Of a stretch of DNA of 64,000 nucleotides, positions 1-8,967 are shown one piece after another; positions within the stretch are counted from its first letter, which is position 1, and every line of letters starts with the position of its first letter. The notes under the pieces were generated by a model. That model did not search any database. It saw nothing but the letters and a program-made list of their open reading frames with translations, and was not told the origin of the DNA. The translations under genes were made by a program, and so were the position numbers. This stretch comes from Mycolicibacterium novocastrense (GTDB lineage Bacteria; Actinomycetota; Actinomycetes; Mycobacteriales; Mycobacteriaceae): NCBI RefSeq assembly GCF_001570485.1, contig NZ_BCTA01000027.1:20587-84586 (forward strand), in the 5' to 3' direction.

Positions 1-2070
1 CAGGTGTCGACGATTCTGGCCAGCGACGGCAGTGAGCTCGCGAAAATCGTTCCCCCCGAAGGCAACCGCGTCGACGTCAACATCGACCAGATCCCGGTGC
101 AGGCGCGCAACGCGGTGATGGCCGCCGAGGACCGAGACTTCTACTCGAATCCAGGCTTCTCGTTCACCGGGTTCGCGCGGGCCATCAAGAACAACCTGTT
201 CGGCGGCGACCTGCAGGGCGGCTCGACCATCACTCAGCAGTACGTCAAGAACGCGCTGGTCGGTTCCGAGCGCTCCGGCGTCGGGGGCCTGATCCGAAAA
301 GCCAAGGAGCTGGTCATCTCGACGAAGATGTCCGGCGAATGGTCCAAAGACCAAGTGATGCAGTCATATCTGAACATCATCTACTTCGGTCGAGGGTCCT
401 ACGGCATCGCCGCGGCGTCGAAGGCGTACTTCAACAAGCCGGTCGAAGAACTCAACGTCGCAGAGGGCGCGCTGCTGGCCGCGCTGATCCAGCGACCGTC
501 GGCGCTTGACCCCGCGGTCAACCTCGAGGGCGCCACGGCGCGCTGGAACTGGGTGCTCGACGGGATGGTCGAGATCGGCGCGCTGACCCCCGAGGAGCGG
601 GCCGCGCAGGTGTTCCCGGCGACGGTGCCGCCCGACCTGGCGCGCTCGCAGAACCAGACCACGGGGCCGAACGGCCTGATCGAGCGGCAGGTGCAGAAGG
701 AACTGCTCGAGCTGTTCGACATCAACGAGCAGACGCTGAACACCGAGGGCCTGCAGATCACCACGACGATCGACCCGAAGGCGCAGCAGGCCGCGGAGGA
801 GGCCGCCGCGGAGTACCTCGAGGGCCAGGACCCGGACATGCGCACCGCGATCGTGTCGATCGACCCACGCACCGGTGGGGTGAAGGCGTACTACGGCGGC
901 ACCGACGCCAACGGTTTCGACTTCGCGCAGGCGGGCCTGCCGACCGGGTCGTCGTTCAAGGTGTTCGCGTTGGTCGCGGCGCTGCAGCAGGGGATGGGCC
1001 TGGGCACCCAGGTCGACAGTTCGCCGCTGGAAGTCAACGGCATCAAGATCACCAACGTCGAGGGTGGCGGCTGCGGCACGTGCAACATCGCCGAGGCGCT
1101 GAAGCGTTCGCTGAACACCAGCTACTACCGGCTGATGCTCAAGCTGAAGAACGGCCCCCAGGACGTCGCCGACGCTGCGCATCAGGCCGGTATCGCCGAA
1201 AGCTTCCCCGGCGTCGAGCACACGCTGTCCGAGGACGGGCAGGGCGGTCCGCCGAACAACGGAATCGTGTTGGGCCAGTACCAGTCCCGGGTGATCGACA
1301 TGGCGTCGGCGTACGCCACGCTGGCGGCATCCGGGGTCTACCACAAACCGCACTTCGTGCAGAAGGTCGTCAACTCCGAGGGTGAGGTGCTGTTCGACGC
1401 TTCGCAGCAGGACAACTCGGGTGAGCAGCGGATCGAGAAGAAGGTCGCCGACAACGTGACCTCGGCGATGCAGCCGATCGCGGCCTACTCCAACGGTCAT
1501 GCGCTGGCCGGCGGTCGGCCGTCGGCGGCCAAGACGGGCACCAACCAGCTCGGCGACACCGACAGCAACCGCGACGCCTGGATGGTCGGCTACACGCCGT
1601 CGCTGTCCACCGCGGTGTGGGTCGGCACCACCGAGGGCACCAAGCCGCTCGAGAACCAGTGGGGTTCACCGATTTACGGGTCGGGTTTGCCGTCGGACAT
1701 CTGGAAGGCGACGATGGACGGCGCGCTGGAGGACACCGACAACGAATCGTTCCCCAAGCCCGAGGAGATCGGTGGCTACGCGGGTGTTCCGCAGGCTCCG
1801 CCGCCACCGTCGACGACGGCTCCTCCGACGGAGGTCACATCGCCGTCGCAGACCGTCATCCAGCCGACAATCGAAGTGGCGCCGGGCATCACGATTCCGT
1901 GGGGTCCGCCGACGACGGTCCCGGTCGCTCCGCCGCCCGGTGGCACCGTCCCCGGCGGTCCTGTACCCGCTCCCGGGGTTCCCGCGCCGGCACCGGCACC
2001 CTTCGGAGCGCCGCCGCCCGCACCCGTTGGAGCACCCCCGGCGCCCGGTGCGCCGCTACCGCCTCCGTGA
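1..2070 (+). CDS. ponA1: Bifunctional penicillin-binding protein PonA1 (5' end outside window)
   Basis: Class A PBP that polymerises and cross-links peptidoglycan at the outer face of the membrane. The frame is open from base 1, so the cytoplasmic tail, membrane anchor and start of the glycosyltransferase domain lie upstream. Visible glycosyltransferase motifs are AAEDRDFYSNPG and GGSTITQQYVKN. The transpeptidase domain follows with the serine motif GSSFK (near base 950), SLN (near 1110) and KTGTN (near 1530). The C-terminus is a long Pro/Ala/Gly/Thr-rich tail typical of mycobacterial PonA1. The downstream gene starts inside the stop codon (GTGA), and the order onward to dnaB matches M. tuberculosis Rv0050-Rv0058, which fixes the paralogue as PonA1 rather than PonA2. 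Confidence 0.95.
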   Translation, partial: QVSTILASDGSELAKIVPPEGNRVDVNIDQIPVQARNAVMAAEDRDFYSNPGFSFTGFARAIKNNLFGGDLQGGSTITQQYVKNALVGSERSGVGGLIRKAKELVISTKMSGEWSKDQVMQSYLNIIYFGRGSYGIAAASKAYFNKPVEELNVAEGALLAALIQRPSALDPAVNLEGATARWNWVLDGMVEIGALTPEERAAQVFPATVPPDLARSQNQTTGPNGLIERQVQKELLELFDINEQTLNTEGLQITTTIDPKAQQAAEEAAAEYLEGQDPDMRTAIVSIDPRTGGVKAYYGGTDANGFDFAQAGLPTGSSFKVFALVAALQQGMGLGTQVDSSPLEVNGIKITNVEGGGCGTCNIAEALKRSLNTSYYRLMLKLKNGPQDVADAAHQAGIAESFPGVEHTLSEDGQGGPPNNGIVLGQYQSRVIDMASAYATLAASGVYHKPHFVQKVVNSEGEVLFDASQQDNSGEQRIEKKVADNVTSAMQPIAAYSNGHALAGGRPSAAKTGTNQLGDTDSNRDAWMVGYTPSLSTAVWVGTTEGTKPLENQWGSPIYGSGLPSDIWKATMDGALEDTDNESFPKPEEIGGYAGVPQAPPPPSTTAPPTEVTSPSQTVIQPTIEVAPGITIPWGPPTTVPVAPPPGGTVPGGPVPAPGVPAPAPAPFGAPPPAPVGAPPAPGAPLPPP

Positions 2071-3770
2071 CCGAGGTGGGGGGCGAGGAAAGCGGCGAGC
2101 CGTCGACGGCCGCGGCGCAAGCTGTGTCGCCTGCGGGGCTCGCTGAGGTGGTATCGCCGGCTCGGCCGGCGGCCGACACCAGAAGCTTCGACGAGCGTGA
2201 TCTCCCCAGCCGCACCGACGTCATCGGGTCCGCGCTGTCCGATGTCATCGGCGGACCCGTCGGCAGGCACGCGCTGATCGGCAGGCAGCGGTTTCTGACC
2301 CCGTTGCGCGTCATGCTGATCATCGCGTTGGTGTTCCTGGCGCTCGGTTATTCGACGAAGGCCGCGTGCCTTCAGACCACGGGCACGGGCACCGCCGATC
2401 AGCGGGTGGCCGATTGGAGCAACCAGCGGGCGTACTTCCAACTGTGCTACTCCGACACGGTTCCGCTCTACACCGCCGAACTGCTCAACCTCGGTAAGTT
2501 CCCGTACAAGTCCAGCTGGATCGAGAAGGACGCCACCGGCCAGCCGCACATTCAGTACGACGGCAACATCGCGGTGCGCTACATGGAGTATCCGGTGTTG
2601 ACCGGCATCTACCAGTACGTGGCGATGTCGTTGGCCAAGACCTATACCGCGCTGACGAAACTGGTGTCGATGCCGGTGATCGCCGAGGTGGTGATGTTCT
2701 TCAACATCGCGGCGTTGGGTCTGGCGTTGGCGTGGCTGGTCACGGTGTGGGCGACGTCGCGATTGGCCGGGCCGCGACGGGTATGGGATGCCGCGTTGGT
2801 GGCGGCCTCGCCGCTGGTGATCTTCCAGATCTTCACGAATTTCGATGCGCTGGCAACGGCTTTCGCGACGGGCGCGCTGCTCGCGTGGGCGCGACGAAAG
2901 CCGGTGCTGGCGGGGGCGCTGATCGGTCTGGGTGTGGCGGCCAAGCTGTATCCGCTGCTGTTGTTGGCACCGCTGGCGGTGCTGGCGGTGCGCACCGGGA
3001 AGCTGCGGGAGGTCGGCAAGACGGCCGCGGCGGCGGTGGCGGCGTGGCTGGTGGTCAACCTGCCGATCATGGTGCTGTTCCCGCGGGGGTGGTCGGAGTT
3101 CTTCCGGCTCAACACCCGCCGCGGCGACGACATGGACTCGATCTACAACGTCATCAAGTCGTTCACCGGGTGGCGCGGGTTCGATCCGGATCTGGGCTTC
3201 TGGCAGCCACCGACGGTGACCAACACGGTCTCGGCGATCCTGTTCGTGTCCTGTTGCATCGCAATCGGTTACATCGCGCTGACCGCGAAGCGCCGGCCGC
3301 GCGTGGCACAGTTGGCGTTTCTGGTCGTCGCGGCGTTCCTGTTGACCAACAAGGTGTGGAGTCCGCAGTTCTCGCTGTGGCTGGTGCCGCTGGCGGTGCT
3401 GGCCCTGCCGCACCGTCGCATCCTGTTGGCGTGGATGACGATCGACGCGCTGGTGTGGGTGCCGCGGATGTTGTACCTCTACGGTGAGGCGAACATGGGA
3501 TTGCCGGAACAGCCGTTCACCATCACCGTGCTGCTGCGCGATATCGCGGTGGTCGCGTTGTGCGCGTTGGTGGTTCGTCAAATCTATCGGCCCGAACTTG
3601 ACCTGGTCCGGGCTCGCGGAGTGGTCGACGACCCGGCGGGCGGGGTGTTCGACCGTGCGCCAGACGCGCCGCCGCGGTGGCTACCGGACTGGCTGCGACC
3701 GGACGGGTCGAGACTGCGCACAGATCGCGAAGCTACGAAAGACCGCGATCTGACCGCAGTGTCGAGGTAG
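2067..3770 (+). CDS. Polytopic membrane glycosyltransferase, GT87-like (Rv0051 homologue)
   Basis: 567-residue integral membrane protein. The GTG start overlaps the ponA1 stop (GTGA), indicating translational coupling. An N-terminal cytosolic stretch of about 80 residues precedes roughly ten hydrophobic segments. The layout and motifs such as YMEYPVLTGIYQY and FDALATAFATGALLAWARRK resemble polyprenyl-phosphate-mannose-dependent mannosyltransferases (GT87/DUF2029). Position and length match M. tuberculosis Rv0051 (about 560 aa), a conserved membrane protein. Coupling with ponA1 suggests a cell-envelope role. The substrate is unknown and the glycosyltransferase assignment rests on family resemblance only. 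Confidence 0.85.
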   Translation: MTEVGGEESGEPSTAAAQAVSPAGLAEVVSPARPAADTRSFDERDLPSRTDVIGSALSDVIGGPVGRHALIGRQRFLTPLRVMLIIALVFLALGYSTKAACLQTTGTGTADQRVADWSNQRAYFQLCYSDTVPLYTAELLNLGKFPYKSSWIEKDATGQPHIQYDGNIAVRYMEYPVLTGIYQYVAMSLAKTYTALTKLVSMPVIAEVVMFFNIAALGLALAWLVTVWATSRLAGPRRVWDAALVAASPLVIFQIFTNFDALATAFATGALLAWARRKPVLAGALIGLGVAAKLYPLLLLAPLAVLAVRTGKLREVGKTAAAAVAAWLVVNLPIMVLFPRGWSEFFRLNTRRGDDMDSIYNVIKSFTGWRGFDPDLGFWQPPTVTNTVSAILFVSCCIAIGYIALTAKRRPRVAQLAFLVVAAFLLTNKVWSPQFSLWLVPLAVLALPHRRILLAWMTIDALVWVPRMLYLYGEANMGLPEQPFTITVLLRDIAVVALCALVVRQIYRPELDLVRARGVVDDPAGGVFDRAPDAPPRWLPDWLRPDGSRLRTDREATKDRDLTAVSR

Positions 3771-3801
3771 GCGGCCCGCCGCTCAACACCCGCCCCACCT
3801 C

Positions 3802-3855
3802 GATTGTGAATCCGCCTGCGCGAAACTGCCTGAAAGCGCAGCCACATTCACAATC
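3802..3855. terminator. Nested inverted repeat between convergent genes, likely bidirectional terminator
   Basis: The outer arms GATTGTGAAT (3802-3811) and ATTCACAATC (3846-3855) pair perfectly. Inside them CTGCGC (3816-3821) pairs with GCGCAG (3836-3841), separated by 4-nt internal loops (ccgc/ccac). It lies between the convergent ends of the GT87-like gene (3770) and the cyclase gene (3861), where a two-way terminator is expected. There is no U-tract, as is usual in mycobacteria. Confidence 0.6.
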
Positions 3856-3860
3856 GGTGG

Positions 3861-5177
3861 CTAGCAGGCGACGGCGAAGAGCCGCCATTCGCCGGGTACG
3901 CCTTTGAGTTCGTGGGTGCCGCGGTCGTCGAACGTCAGGCCGGAGCCGATGACCAAGTCGCGCAATGTACTCGACACGAGTACCTCGTTGGCACCGGCGA
4001 GGGCGCTGACCCGTGCACCGATGTGCACGCCGATGCCGCCGATATCGTCGCCGCGGACCTCGCATTCGCCGGTGTGCAGCCCGGCGCGTATCTCGATGCC
4101 GAGCGCCTGGACGGAGTCGCGAATGGCCATGGCACAGCGGATCGCTCGTTGCGGGCCGTCGAACATGGCGAGAAAGCCGTCACCGGAGGTGTTCACCTCG
4201 CGGCCGCGGAAGCGGGCCAACTGTGCGCGGACGACGGCGTCGTGAGCGTCGAGCAACGCGTGCCAGTCGCGGTCGCCGATCTCGGCGGCGCGACGGGTGG
4301 AGCCGACGATGTCGGTGAAGAGCACGGTGGCCAGCACGCGGTCGTCGGCCACGTCGGGTTGGTGTCCGGTGAGGAACTCGCATATCGCCTGGAAGGACTC
4401 ACGCCAGGGCTCGACGAACTGGTACATGTTGCGGCCCGGCAGCTCAACGTATTGCGCTTCGGGTGCATGGTCCGCGACGGCCTTCCCCCACTGAGGCAAA
4501 TTGAATTGGTCGCCGCCATGTTGGACGACCAGCGTGGGAGTGCGGATGCTCGAAAGGATCGCTCGCACATCCAATTCGGTCACGAGCGGCAAGAGCAACG
4601 ACACCGTCGCCGGGCTGGCCGCCAGCCGTTCGTGCCGTGCCCACGACGCGCGGATCTCCTCGTTCCATGGCATGTCCGGATTGATGATGTGCTGGAACTC
4701 TCCGGTTCCCCACATCGCGACCCAGGCCGCTTTGACTTGCTCGAGGTCTGGCCCCTCCGCGCGTTCCACAGGTGGATCGGCATAACCCTGAAGCACCACC
4801 AGCGCGGCTGTCCGGGACGGATGCGTTGCGGCGAAGAGAGCGGCGGACGCGAATGCGCCGTCGGCGGCCAGCAGGACCGCCTCCTCGCTTCCGAGGTCGT
4901 CGAGGACGGCGGTGATGCTGTCGGACCACTGCTCCAATGTCGGAAGCGCCTCCGGGGTGATGGGGTCTGACGCTCCCGCACCCGGCTGATCGAAGAAGAT
5001 GAGCCGTCCTAGTGACGTGACAGCCGCAACCCACCCTTGAAGCGAGGGCAGCTCGGGCGCCAATTCGCAACAGGTGAACCAGTTGGGCACGAAGACGATG
5101 TCGCGCTCGCCGGGCGCCGACGCCCGGTAGGCGACGCGCAGGTCCCCGTTCAACGCGTAACGCGTCTCGGAGAACAT
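3861..5177 (-). CDS. Alpha/beta-hydrolase fused to class III nucleotide cyclase domain
   Basis: 438-residue two-domain protein. Residues 1-260 resemble an alpha/beta-hydrolase (early [16 protein letters not shown]). The nucleophile elbow reads [10 protein letters not shown] instead of G-x-S-x-G, so hydrolase chemistry is doubtful. Residues 285-438 form a class III adenylate/guanylate cyclase domain: the metal-binding motif is [11 protein letters not shown], and the second motif is [11 protein letters not shown], with Asn where adenylate cyclases usually have the purine-contacting Lys. The transition-state region is [13 protein letters not shown] and keeps the Arg. Mycobacteria encode many such fusions. 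Possible roles are cAMP synthesis or signal sensing through the hydrolase-like domain. It points away from rpsF, leaving about 140 bp for divergent promoters. Confidence 0.85.
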   Translation of the reverse strand: MFSETRYALNGDLRVAYRASAPGERDIVFVPNWFTCCELAPELPSLQGWVAAVTSLGRLIFFDQPGAGASDPITPEALPTLEQWSDSITAVLDDLGSEEAVLLAADGAFASAALFAATHPSRTAALVVLQGYADPPVERAEGPDLEQVKAAWVAMWGTGEFQHIINPDMPWNEEIRASWARHERLAASPATVSLLLPLVTELDVRAILSSIRTPTLVVQHGGDQFNLPQWGKAVADHAPEAQYVELPGRNMYQFVEPWRESFQAICEFLTGHQPDVADDRVLATVLFTDIVGSTRRAAEIGDRDWHALLDAHDAVVRAQLARFRGREVNTSGDGFLAMFDGPQRAIRCAMAIRDSVQALGIEIRAGLHTGECEVRGDDIGGIGVHIGARVSALAGANEVLVSSTLRDLVIGSGLTFDDRGTHELKGVPGEWRLFAVAC

Positions 5178-5262
5178 GGCCGAAGTGTAGAGCCGCGAAC
5201 AGGACGATTTCGCAGATCAGCGCGGTTTCCTGTAGCCTGGGCCGGTTGCCGACGCAGGCGAC

Positions 5263-5305
5263 CCTCCTGCCACGGACAGTCCGTGGCCGATCAGACCGTA
5301 GGAGG
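5263..5305 (+). promoter_or_regulatory. Putative S6:S18 autoregulatory leader motif upstream of rpsF
   Basis: Stem P1 would pair CCTCCT (5263-5268) with AGGAGG (5300-5305), the purine-rich ribosome-binding stretch ahead of rpsF. Stem P2 pairs CCACGG (5270-5275) with CCGTGG (5281-5286) around a 5-nt loop. A CCG trinucleotide (5287-5289) follows P2 directly. This layout fits the described leader motif through which the S6:S18 complex represses its own mRNA (apical stem, CCG mimicking the S18 site in 16S rRNA, basal stem). The 13-nt gap from AGGAGG to the ATG is long; a second GAGGT at 5309-5313 is better placed as the ribosome-binding site. Confidence 0.55.
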
Positions 5306-5318
5306 TGATGAGGTCTTC

Positions 5319-5609
5319 ATGCGTCCATACGAAATCATGGTCATTCTCGACCCCACCCTTGACGAGCGCACCGTAGCTCCGTCGCTGGAAACGTTCCTCA
5401 ACGTCATCCGCAAGGACGGCGGCAGTGTCGACAAGGTCGACATCTGGGGCCGGCGCCGGTTGGCATACGAGATCGCCAAGCACGCCGAGGGCATCTACGC
5501 CGTCGTCGACGTGAAGGCAGAGCCCGCCACCGTGACCGAGCTGGACCGTCAGCTCAACCTGAACGAGTCCGTGCTGCGGACCAAGGTCATGCGGACGGAC
5601 AAGCACTAG
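5319..5609 (+). CDS. rpsF: 30S ribosomal protein S6
   Basis: 96-residue protein beginning [12 protein letters not shown], the conserved S6 N-terminus, and ending RTDKH. S6 binds the central domain of 16S rRNA as a heterodimer with S18, whose gene lies two positions downstream. The ATG at 5319 is chosen because an upstream in-frame extension would add a non-conserved N-terminus and because GAGGT lies 5 nt before it. It is the first gene of the rpsF-ssb-rpsR-rplI cluster. Confidence 0.97.
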   Translation: MRPYEIMVILDPTLDERTVAPSLETFLNVIRKDGGSVDKVDIWGRRRLAYEIAKHAEGIYAVVDVKAEPATVTELDRQLNLNESVLRTKVMRTDKH

Positions 5610-5700
5610 TCCCGAAGAACGGGCTGTAAGCGTCGGAGTGCTTCCGTAGGCTCGCCTGCGACCGCTCCCAGACTTACACCGCCAATCCCAGGAGGACATC

Positions 5701-6204
5701 GTGGCTGGTGACACCATCATCACCGTCGTCGGAAACCTGACTGCCGATCCCGAACTGCGCTTCACGCCGTCGGGTGCTGCCGTCGCCAACTTCACCGTGG
5801 CGTCGACACCGCGCATCTACGACCGCCAGAGCGGGGAGTGGAAGGACGGCGAGGCACTGTTCCTGCGCTGCAACATCTGGCGCGAGGCCGCCGAGAACGT
5901 GGCCGAAAGCCTCACTCGCGGTTCGCGGGTGATCGTGCAGGGCAGGCTCAAGCAGCGTTCGTTCGAGACCCGCGAGGGTGAGAAGCGCACCGTGGTCGAG
6001 CTCGAGGTCGATGAGATCGGCCCGTCGCTGCGGTACGCGACCGCCAAGGTGAACAAGGCCAGCCGCAGTGGCGGCGGTGGCGGCGGTTTCGGTGGTGGCG
6101 GCGGCGGAGGTTCGCGGCCTGCCGAGCAGCCGAAGGACGACCCGTGGGGCAGCGCCCCGGCGTCGGGCTCGTTCTCCGGAGCCGACGACGAGCCACCCTT
6201 CTGA
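5701..6204 (+). CDS. ssb: Single-stranded DNA-binding protein SSB
   Basis: 167-residue SSB that coats single-stranded DNA during replication, repair and recombination. A GTG start follows AGGAGGA. The OB-fold spans about residues 1-115 ([20 protein letters not shown], then [18 protein letters not shown]). A Gly-rich linker follows (bases about 6070-6115), then the acidic tip DDEPPF, the docking site for partner proteins. Length and tip match mycobacterial SSB (Rv0054). It sits between rpsF and rpsR as in most bacteria. Confidence 0.97.
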   Translation: MAGDTIITVVGNLTADPELRFTPSGAAVANFTVASTPRIYDRQSGEWKDGEALFLRCNIWREAAENVAESLTRGSRVIVQGRLKQRSFETREGEKRTVVELEVDEIGPSLRYATAKVNKASRSGGGGGGFGGGGGGGSRPAEQPKDDPWGSAPASGSFSGADDEPPF

Positions 6205-6245
6205 TCCCCAACTGATCAATCAAGAAGTAAGAAAGAGAAAGACAC

Positions 6246-6500
6246 ATGGCCAAGGCCACCAAGCGTCGGCCGGCTCCCGAGAAGCCGGTCAAGACCCGCA
6301 AGTGCGTGTTCTGCTCCAAGAAGGGGCAGACCATCGATTACAAGGACACGGCGCTGCTGCGCACGTACATCAGCGAGCGCGGCAAGATCCGTGCCCGCCG
6401 CGTCACCGGCAATTGTGTTCAGCACCAGCGTGACATCGCGATCGCGGTGAAGAATGCGCGCGAGGTTGCGCTGCTGCCGTTCACCTCGTCGACGCGATAG
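6246..6500 (+). CDS. rpsR: 30S ribosomal protein S18, zinc-binding (C+) form
   Basis: 84-residue S18, near-identical in pattern to M. tuberculosis RpsR1 (Rv0055). It keeps the zinc-ligand set CVFC near residues 21-24 plus GNCVQH near residues 56-61, so this is the zinc-containing paralogue. Mycobacteria usually carry a zinc-free S18 elsewhere under Zur control. The ribosome-binding site AAGAAGTAAGAAAGA lies before the ATG. It partners S6 in the 30S platform. Confidence 0.97.
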   Translation: MAKATKRRPAPEKPVKTRKCVFCSKKGQTIDYKDTALLRTYISERGKIRARRVTGNCVQHQRDIAIAVKNAREVALLPFTSSTR

Positions 6501-6513
6501 GCAGGACGGAAAG

Positions 6514-6972
6514 ATGAAACTGATTCTCACCGCCGACGTCGAACATCTCGGCGTCCAGGGCGACATCGTCGAGGTCAAAGACGGCTACGCGCGTAACTAC
6601 CTGGTGCCCCGCCGGCTGGCGGTCGTTGCATCGCGCGGCGCGGAGCGCCAGGCCGAAGAGATTCGTCGGGCCCGCGAGCAGAAGGCCATCCAGGGCCGCG
6701 AGCACGCCGTCGAGTTGAAGGCCGCGATCGAGAACCTCGGTCCGGTGCAGCTGTCGGTGAAGGCGGCGTCCGACAGCGGCAAGCTGTTCGGCTCGGTGAC
6801 GACGGCCGACGTGGTCGCGGCGATCAAGAGCGCCGGCGGCCCGAATCTGGACAAGCGCACCGTCCAGTTGCCCAAGGCACACATCAAGTCGACGGGCACG
6901 CATCCGGTCGCGGTTCGGCTCCATCCGGAGATTGCCGCGACGGTTTCGCTGGAAGTTGTAGCCGGGCAGTAA
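6514..6972 (+). CDS. rplI: 50S ribosomal protein L9
   Basis: 152-residue L9, the family's usual length in mycobacteria. It starts [20 protein letters not shown], the rRNA-binding N-terminal domain, followed by a long connecting helix (about residues 40-75) and a C-terminal domain with [13 protein letters not shown]. The ATG at 6514 is 13 nt after the rpsR stop with GGACGGAAAG upstream. It is the last gene of the ribosomal cluster; a strong hairpin follows 15 nt after the stop. Confidence 0.97.
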   Translation: MKLILTADVEHLGVQGDIVEVKDGYARNYLVPRRLAVVASRGAERQAEEIRRAREQKAIQGREHAVELKAAIENLGPVQLSVKAASDSGKLFGSVTTADVVAAIKSAGGPNLDKRTVQLPKAHIKSTGTHPVAVRLHPEIAATVSLEVVAGQ

Positions 6973-6987
6973 CCACAGCGTCAAATA

Positions 6988-7024
6988 CGGCCGGGTGAAG
7001 ACGTGATCGATCTTCACCCGGCCG
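6988..7024 (+). terminator. Hairpin terminator after rplI
   Basis: A perfect 14-bp stem pairs CGGCCGGGTGAAGA (6988-7001) with TCTTCACCCGGCCG (7011-7024) around a 9-nt loop. It starts 15 nt past the rplI stop and is followed by ttgctgtg rather than a U-run. The position marks the end of the rpsF-rplI transcript. Confidence 0.75.
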
Positions 7025-7454
7025 TTGCTGTGTGCGCGAGCGAACTTCGCGCGGCGGATAGCCGTAGCGAAGATAACCCGCCGTTAACCTGGACGGTCCC
7101 TGGCGGCAATACAACACGCCCGAGTCGGCAACCTGACACGACACGCCGAGGCATTTGTCATCCACAAGATCGCAGACGGTTTATGGTGCGGCTATCTGCG
7201 CAGATGCAGTGAGCGAAGTGGTTGATTAACAGGTTCTCCCCAACGACTCAACATGGCTGTCCAGACCTATCCACACCCCATCCACAGGTCTATGAACAGG
7301 GCCGGGTTGCGCCCCCGCCAGCAACGTCTAGCGTAAGCCGTCGGCGGGGCGGATCCAGAGCCGCGAAAGCGGTTTGTCGGATGTCTGGCTTACAGTCGCG
7401 ATTAGCGGGTATCGAACTTGCGTTCGATAGTGAATAAAGGGGGTGACGCGCTAC
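7025..7454. other. Non-coding leader of dnaB with DnaA-box-like sites
   Basis: No convincing gene lies between the rplI terminator and dnaB; the short frames here lack recognisable domains. M. tuberculosis has the small gene Rv0057 in this position, but I see no homologue. Three sites resemble the DnaA box TTATCCACA: tcatccaca (7158-7166, one mismatch), ctatccaca (7267-7275, one mismatch) and ccatccaca (7278-7286, two mismatches). The dnaB promoter must lie here, but no clear -35/-10 pair stands out. Confidence 0.5.
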
Positions 7455-8837
7455 GTGGCCGTCGTGGACGACCTTGGTCATCACGGGATGGACACCCCGC
7501 CGCCGAGCGAGGACTTCGGGCGTCAGCCCCCTCAGGACCAGGCTGCCGAGCAGGCGGTGCTCGGCGGGATGCTGCTGAGCAAGGACGCCATCGCCGACGT
7601 GCTCGAGAAGCTGCGCCCGGGGGACTTCTACCGTCCTGCGCACCAGAACGTCTACGACGCGATCCTCGACCTCTACGGCCGCGGTGAGCCGGCCGATGCG
7701 GTGACGGTGGCCGCCGAGCTGGACCGGCGCGGGCTGCTGCGCCGCATCGGCGGGGCGCCGTATCTGCACACGTTGATCTCGACGGTGCCGACGGCCGCAA
7801 ATGCCGGGTTCTATGCAGGCATCGTCGCGGAGAAGGCGCTGCTGCGGCGGCTGGTCGAGGCGGGCACGCGTGTCGTCCAGTACGGCTACGCGGGGGCCGA
7901 GGGCGCCGACGTCAACGAGATCGTCGACCGCGCGCAGTCGGAGATCTACGACGTCACCGAGCGGCGCACGGCCGAGGACTTCGTGCCGCTGGAAGAACTG
8001 CTGCAGCCGACGATGGACGAGATCGACGCGATCGCATCGCAGGGCGGCATCGCGCGCGGTGTGCCGACGGGCTTCGTCGAACTCGACGAGGTGACCAACG
8101 GCCTGCATCCGGGGCAGATGATCATCATCGCGGCGCGGCCGGGTGTCGGGAAGTCAACGCTCGGTTTGGATTTCATGCGGTCCTGCTCAATCAAGCACCA
8201 GATGCCCAGCGTCATCTTCTCGCTGGAGATGAGCAAGTCCGAGATCGTGATGCGGCTGTTGTCGGCCGAGGCGAAAATTAAGCTGGCCGATATGCGATCG
8301 GGCCGGATGAGTGACGACGACTGGACGCGGCTGGCCCGCCGGATGAGCGAGATCAGCGAAGCCCCGTTGTTTATCGATGACTCGCCGAATCTGACGATGA
8401 TGGAGATCCGTGCGAAGGCGCGGCGGCTGAGTCAGAAGGCCGGCTTGCGGCTGATCGTCGTCGACTACATGCAGCTGATGACATCGGGCAAGAAGTACGA
8501 ATCGCGCCAGCAGGAAGTGTCGGACTTCTCGCGAAGCCTCAAGCTGATGGCCAAGGAACTCGACGTTCCGGTGGTGGCGATCAGCCAGCTGAACCGTGGA
8601 CCGGAACAGCGCACGGACAAGAAGCCGATGGTGTCGGATCTTCGCGAGTCGGGCAGCCTGGAACAGGATGCGGATATGGTCATCCTTCTGCACAGGCCGG
8701 ATGCGTTCGAGCGTGACGACCCGCGTGGTGGCGAGGCGGACCTGATCCTCGGCAAGCACCGTAACGGCCCCACGAAGACGATTACCGTTGCGCACCAACT
8801 GCATTTGTCGCGATTCGCCAACATGGCCAAGCAATAA
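7455..8837 (+). CDS. dnaB: Replicative DNA helicase DnaB (intein-free)
   Basis: 460-residue hexameric 5'-3' helicase of the replication fork. The N-terminal DnaG-interacting domain spans about residues 15-160 and the RecA-like domain follows (Walker A ARPGVGKST near base 8140; Walker B IVVDYMQLM near 8455; GPEQRTDKKPM near 8600). The GTG at 7455 is chosen because the resulting MAVVDDL start equals the M. tuberculosis protein; a GTG 12 bases earlier is possible. Several mycobacterial DnaB proteins, including that of M. tuberculosis, carry an intein at the LRESG/C-LEQD site. Here that site reads LRESGSLEQD (about 8641-8670) and is uninterrupted. An intein-like gene follows 130 bp downstream. 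Confidence 0.97.
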   Translation: MAVVDDLGHHGMDTPPPSEDFGRQPPQDQAAEQAVLGGMLLSKDAIADVLEKLRPGDFYRPAHQNVYDAILDLYGRGEPADAVTVAAELDRRGLLRRIGGAPYLHTLISTVPTAANAGFYAGIVAEKALLRRLVEAGTRVVQYGYAGAEGADVNEIVDRAQSEIYDVTERRTAEDFVPLEELLQPTMDEIDAIASQGGIARGVPTGFVELDEVTNGLHPGQMIIIAARPGVGKSTLGLDFMRSCSIKHQMPSVIFSLEMSKSEIVMRLLSAEAKIKLADMRSGRMSDDDWTRLARRMSEISEAPLFIDDSPNLTMMEIRAKARRLSQKAGLRLIVVDYMQLMTSGKKYESRQQEVSDFSRSLKLMAKELDVPVVAISQLNRGPEQRTDKKPMVSDLRESGSLEQDADMVILLHRPDAFERDDPRGGEADLILGKHRNGPTKTITVAHQLHLSRFANMAKQ

Positions 8838-8967
8838 ACCTGGCCGACACCGCCATTACGATCCCCGCCCGCCACGCGTGCTACTGGTGTTCCAAGGGTC
8901 CAACACTGTTCGTAAGAGGCTAAGCGCGCTGGCGGAAGCTGTCGGTGGGCCGAGGTAGCTTCGATTC

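Noticed and set aside
1776..3581. 601-residue open frame on the minus strand
   Set aside because: It lies antisense to ponA1 and the GT87-like gene, is His/Arg/Gln-rich and has no family pattern; high-GC DNA gives such antisense frames.
6070..6115. Gly-codon repeat
   Set aside because: This is the Gly-rich linker of SSB, a normal feature, and not an independent repeat element.
7158..7286. Chromosome origin (oriC)
   Set aside because: Only three weak DnaA-like sites, no dnaA or dnaN nearby and no AT-rich unwinding region; the mycobacterial origin lies between dnaA and dnaN.
7443..7455. GTG 7443 as the dnaB start
   Set aside because: GTG 7455 gives MAVVDDL as in M. tuberculosis DnaB and has better spacing from GGGGGTG.
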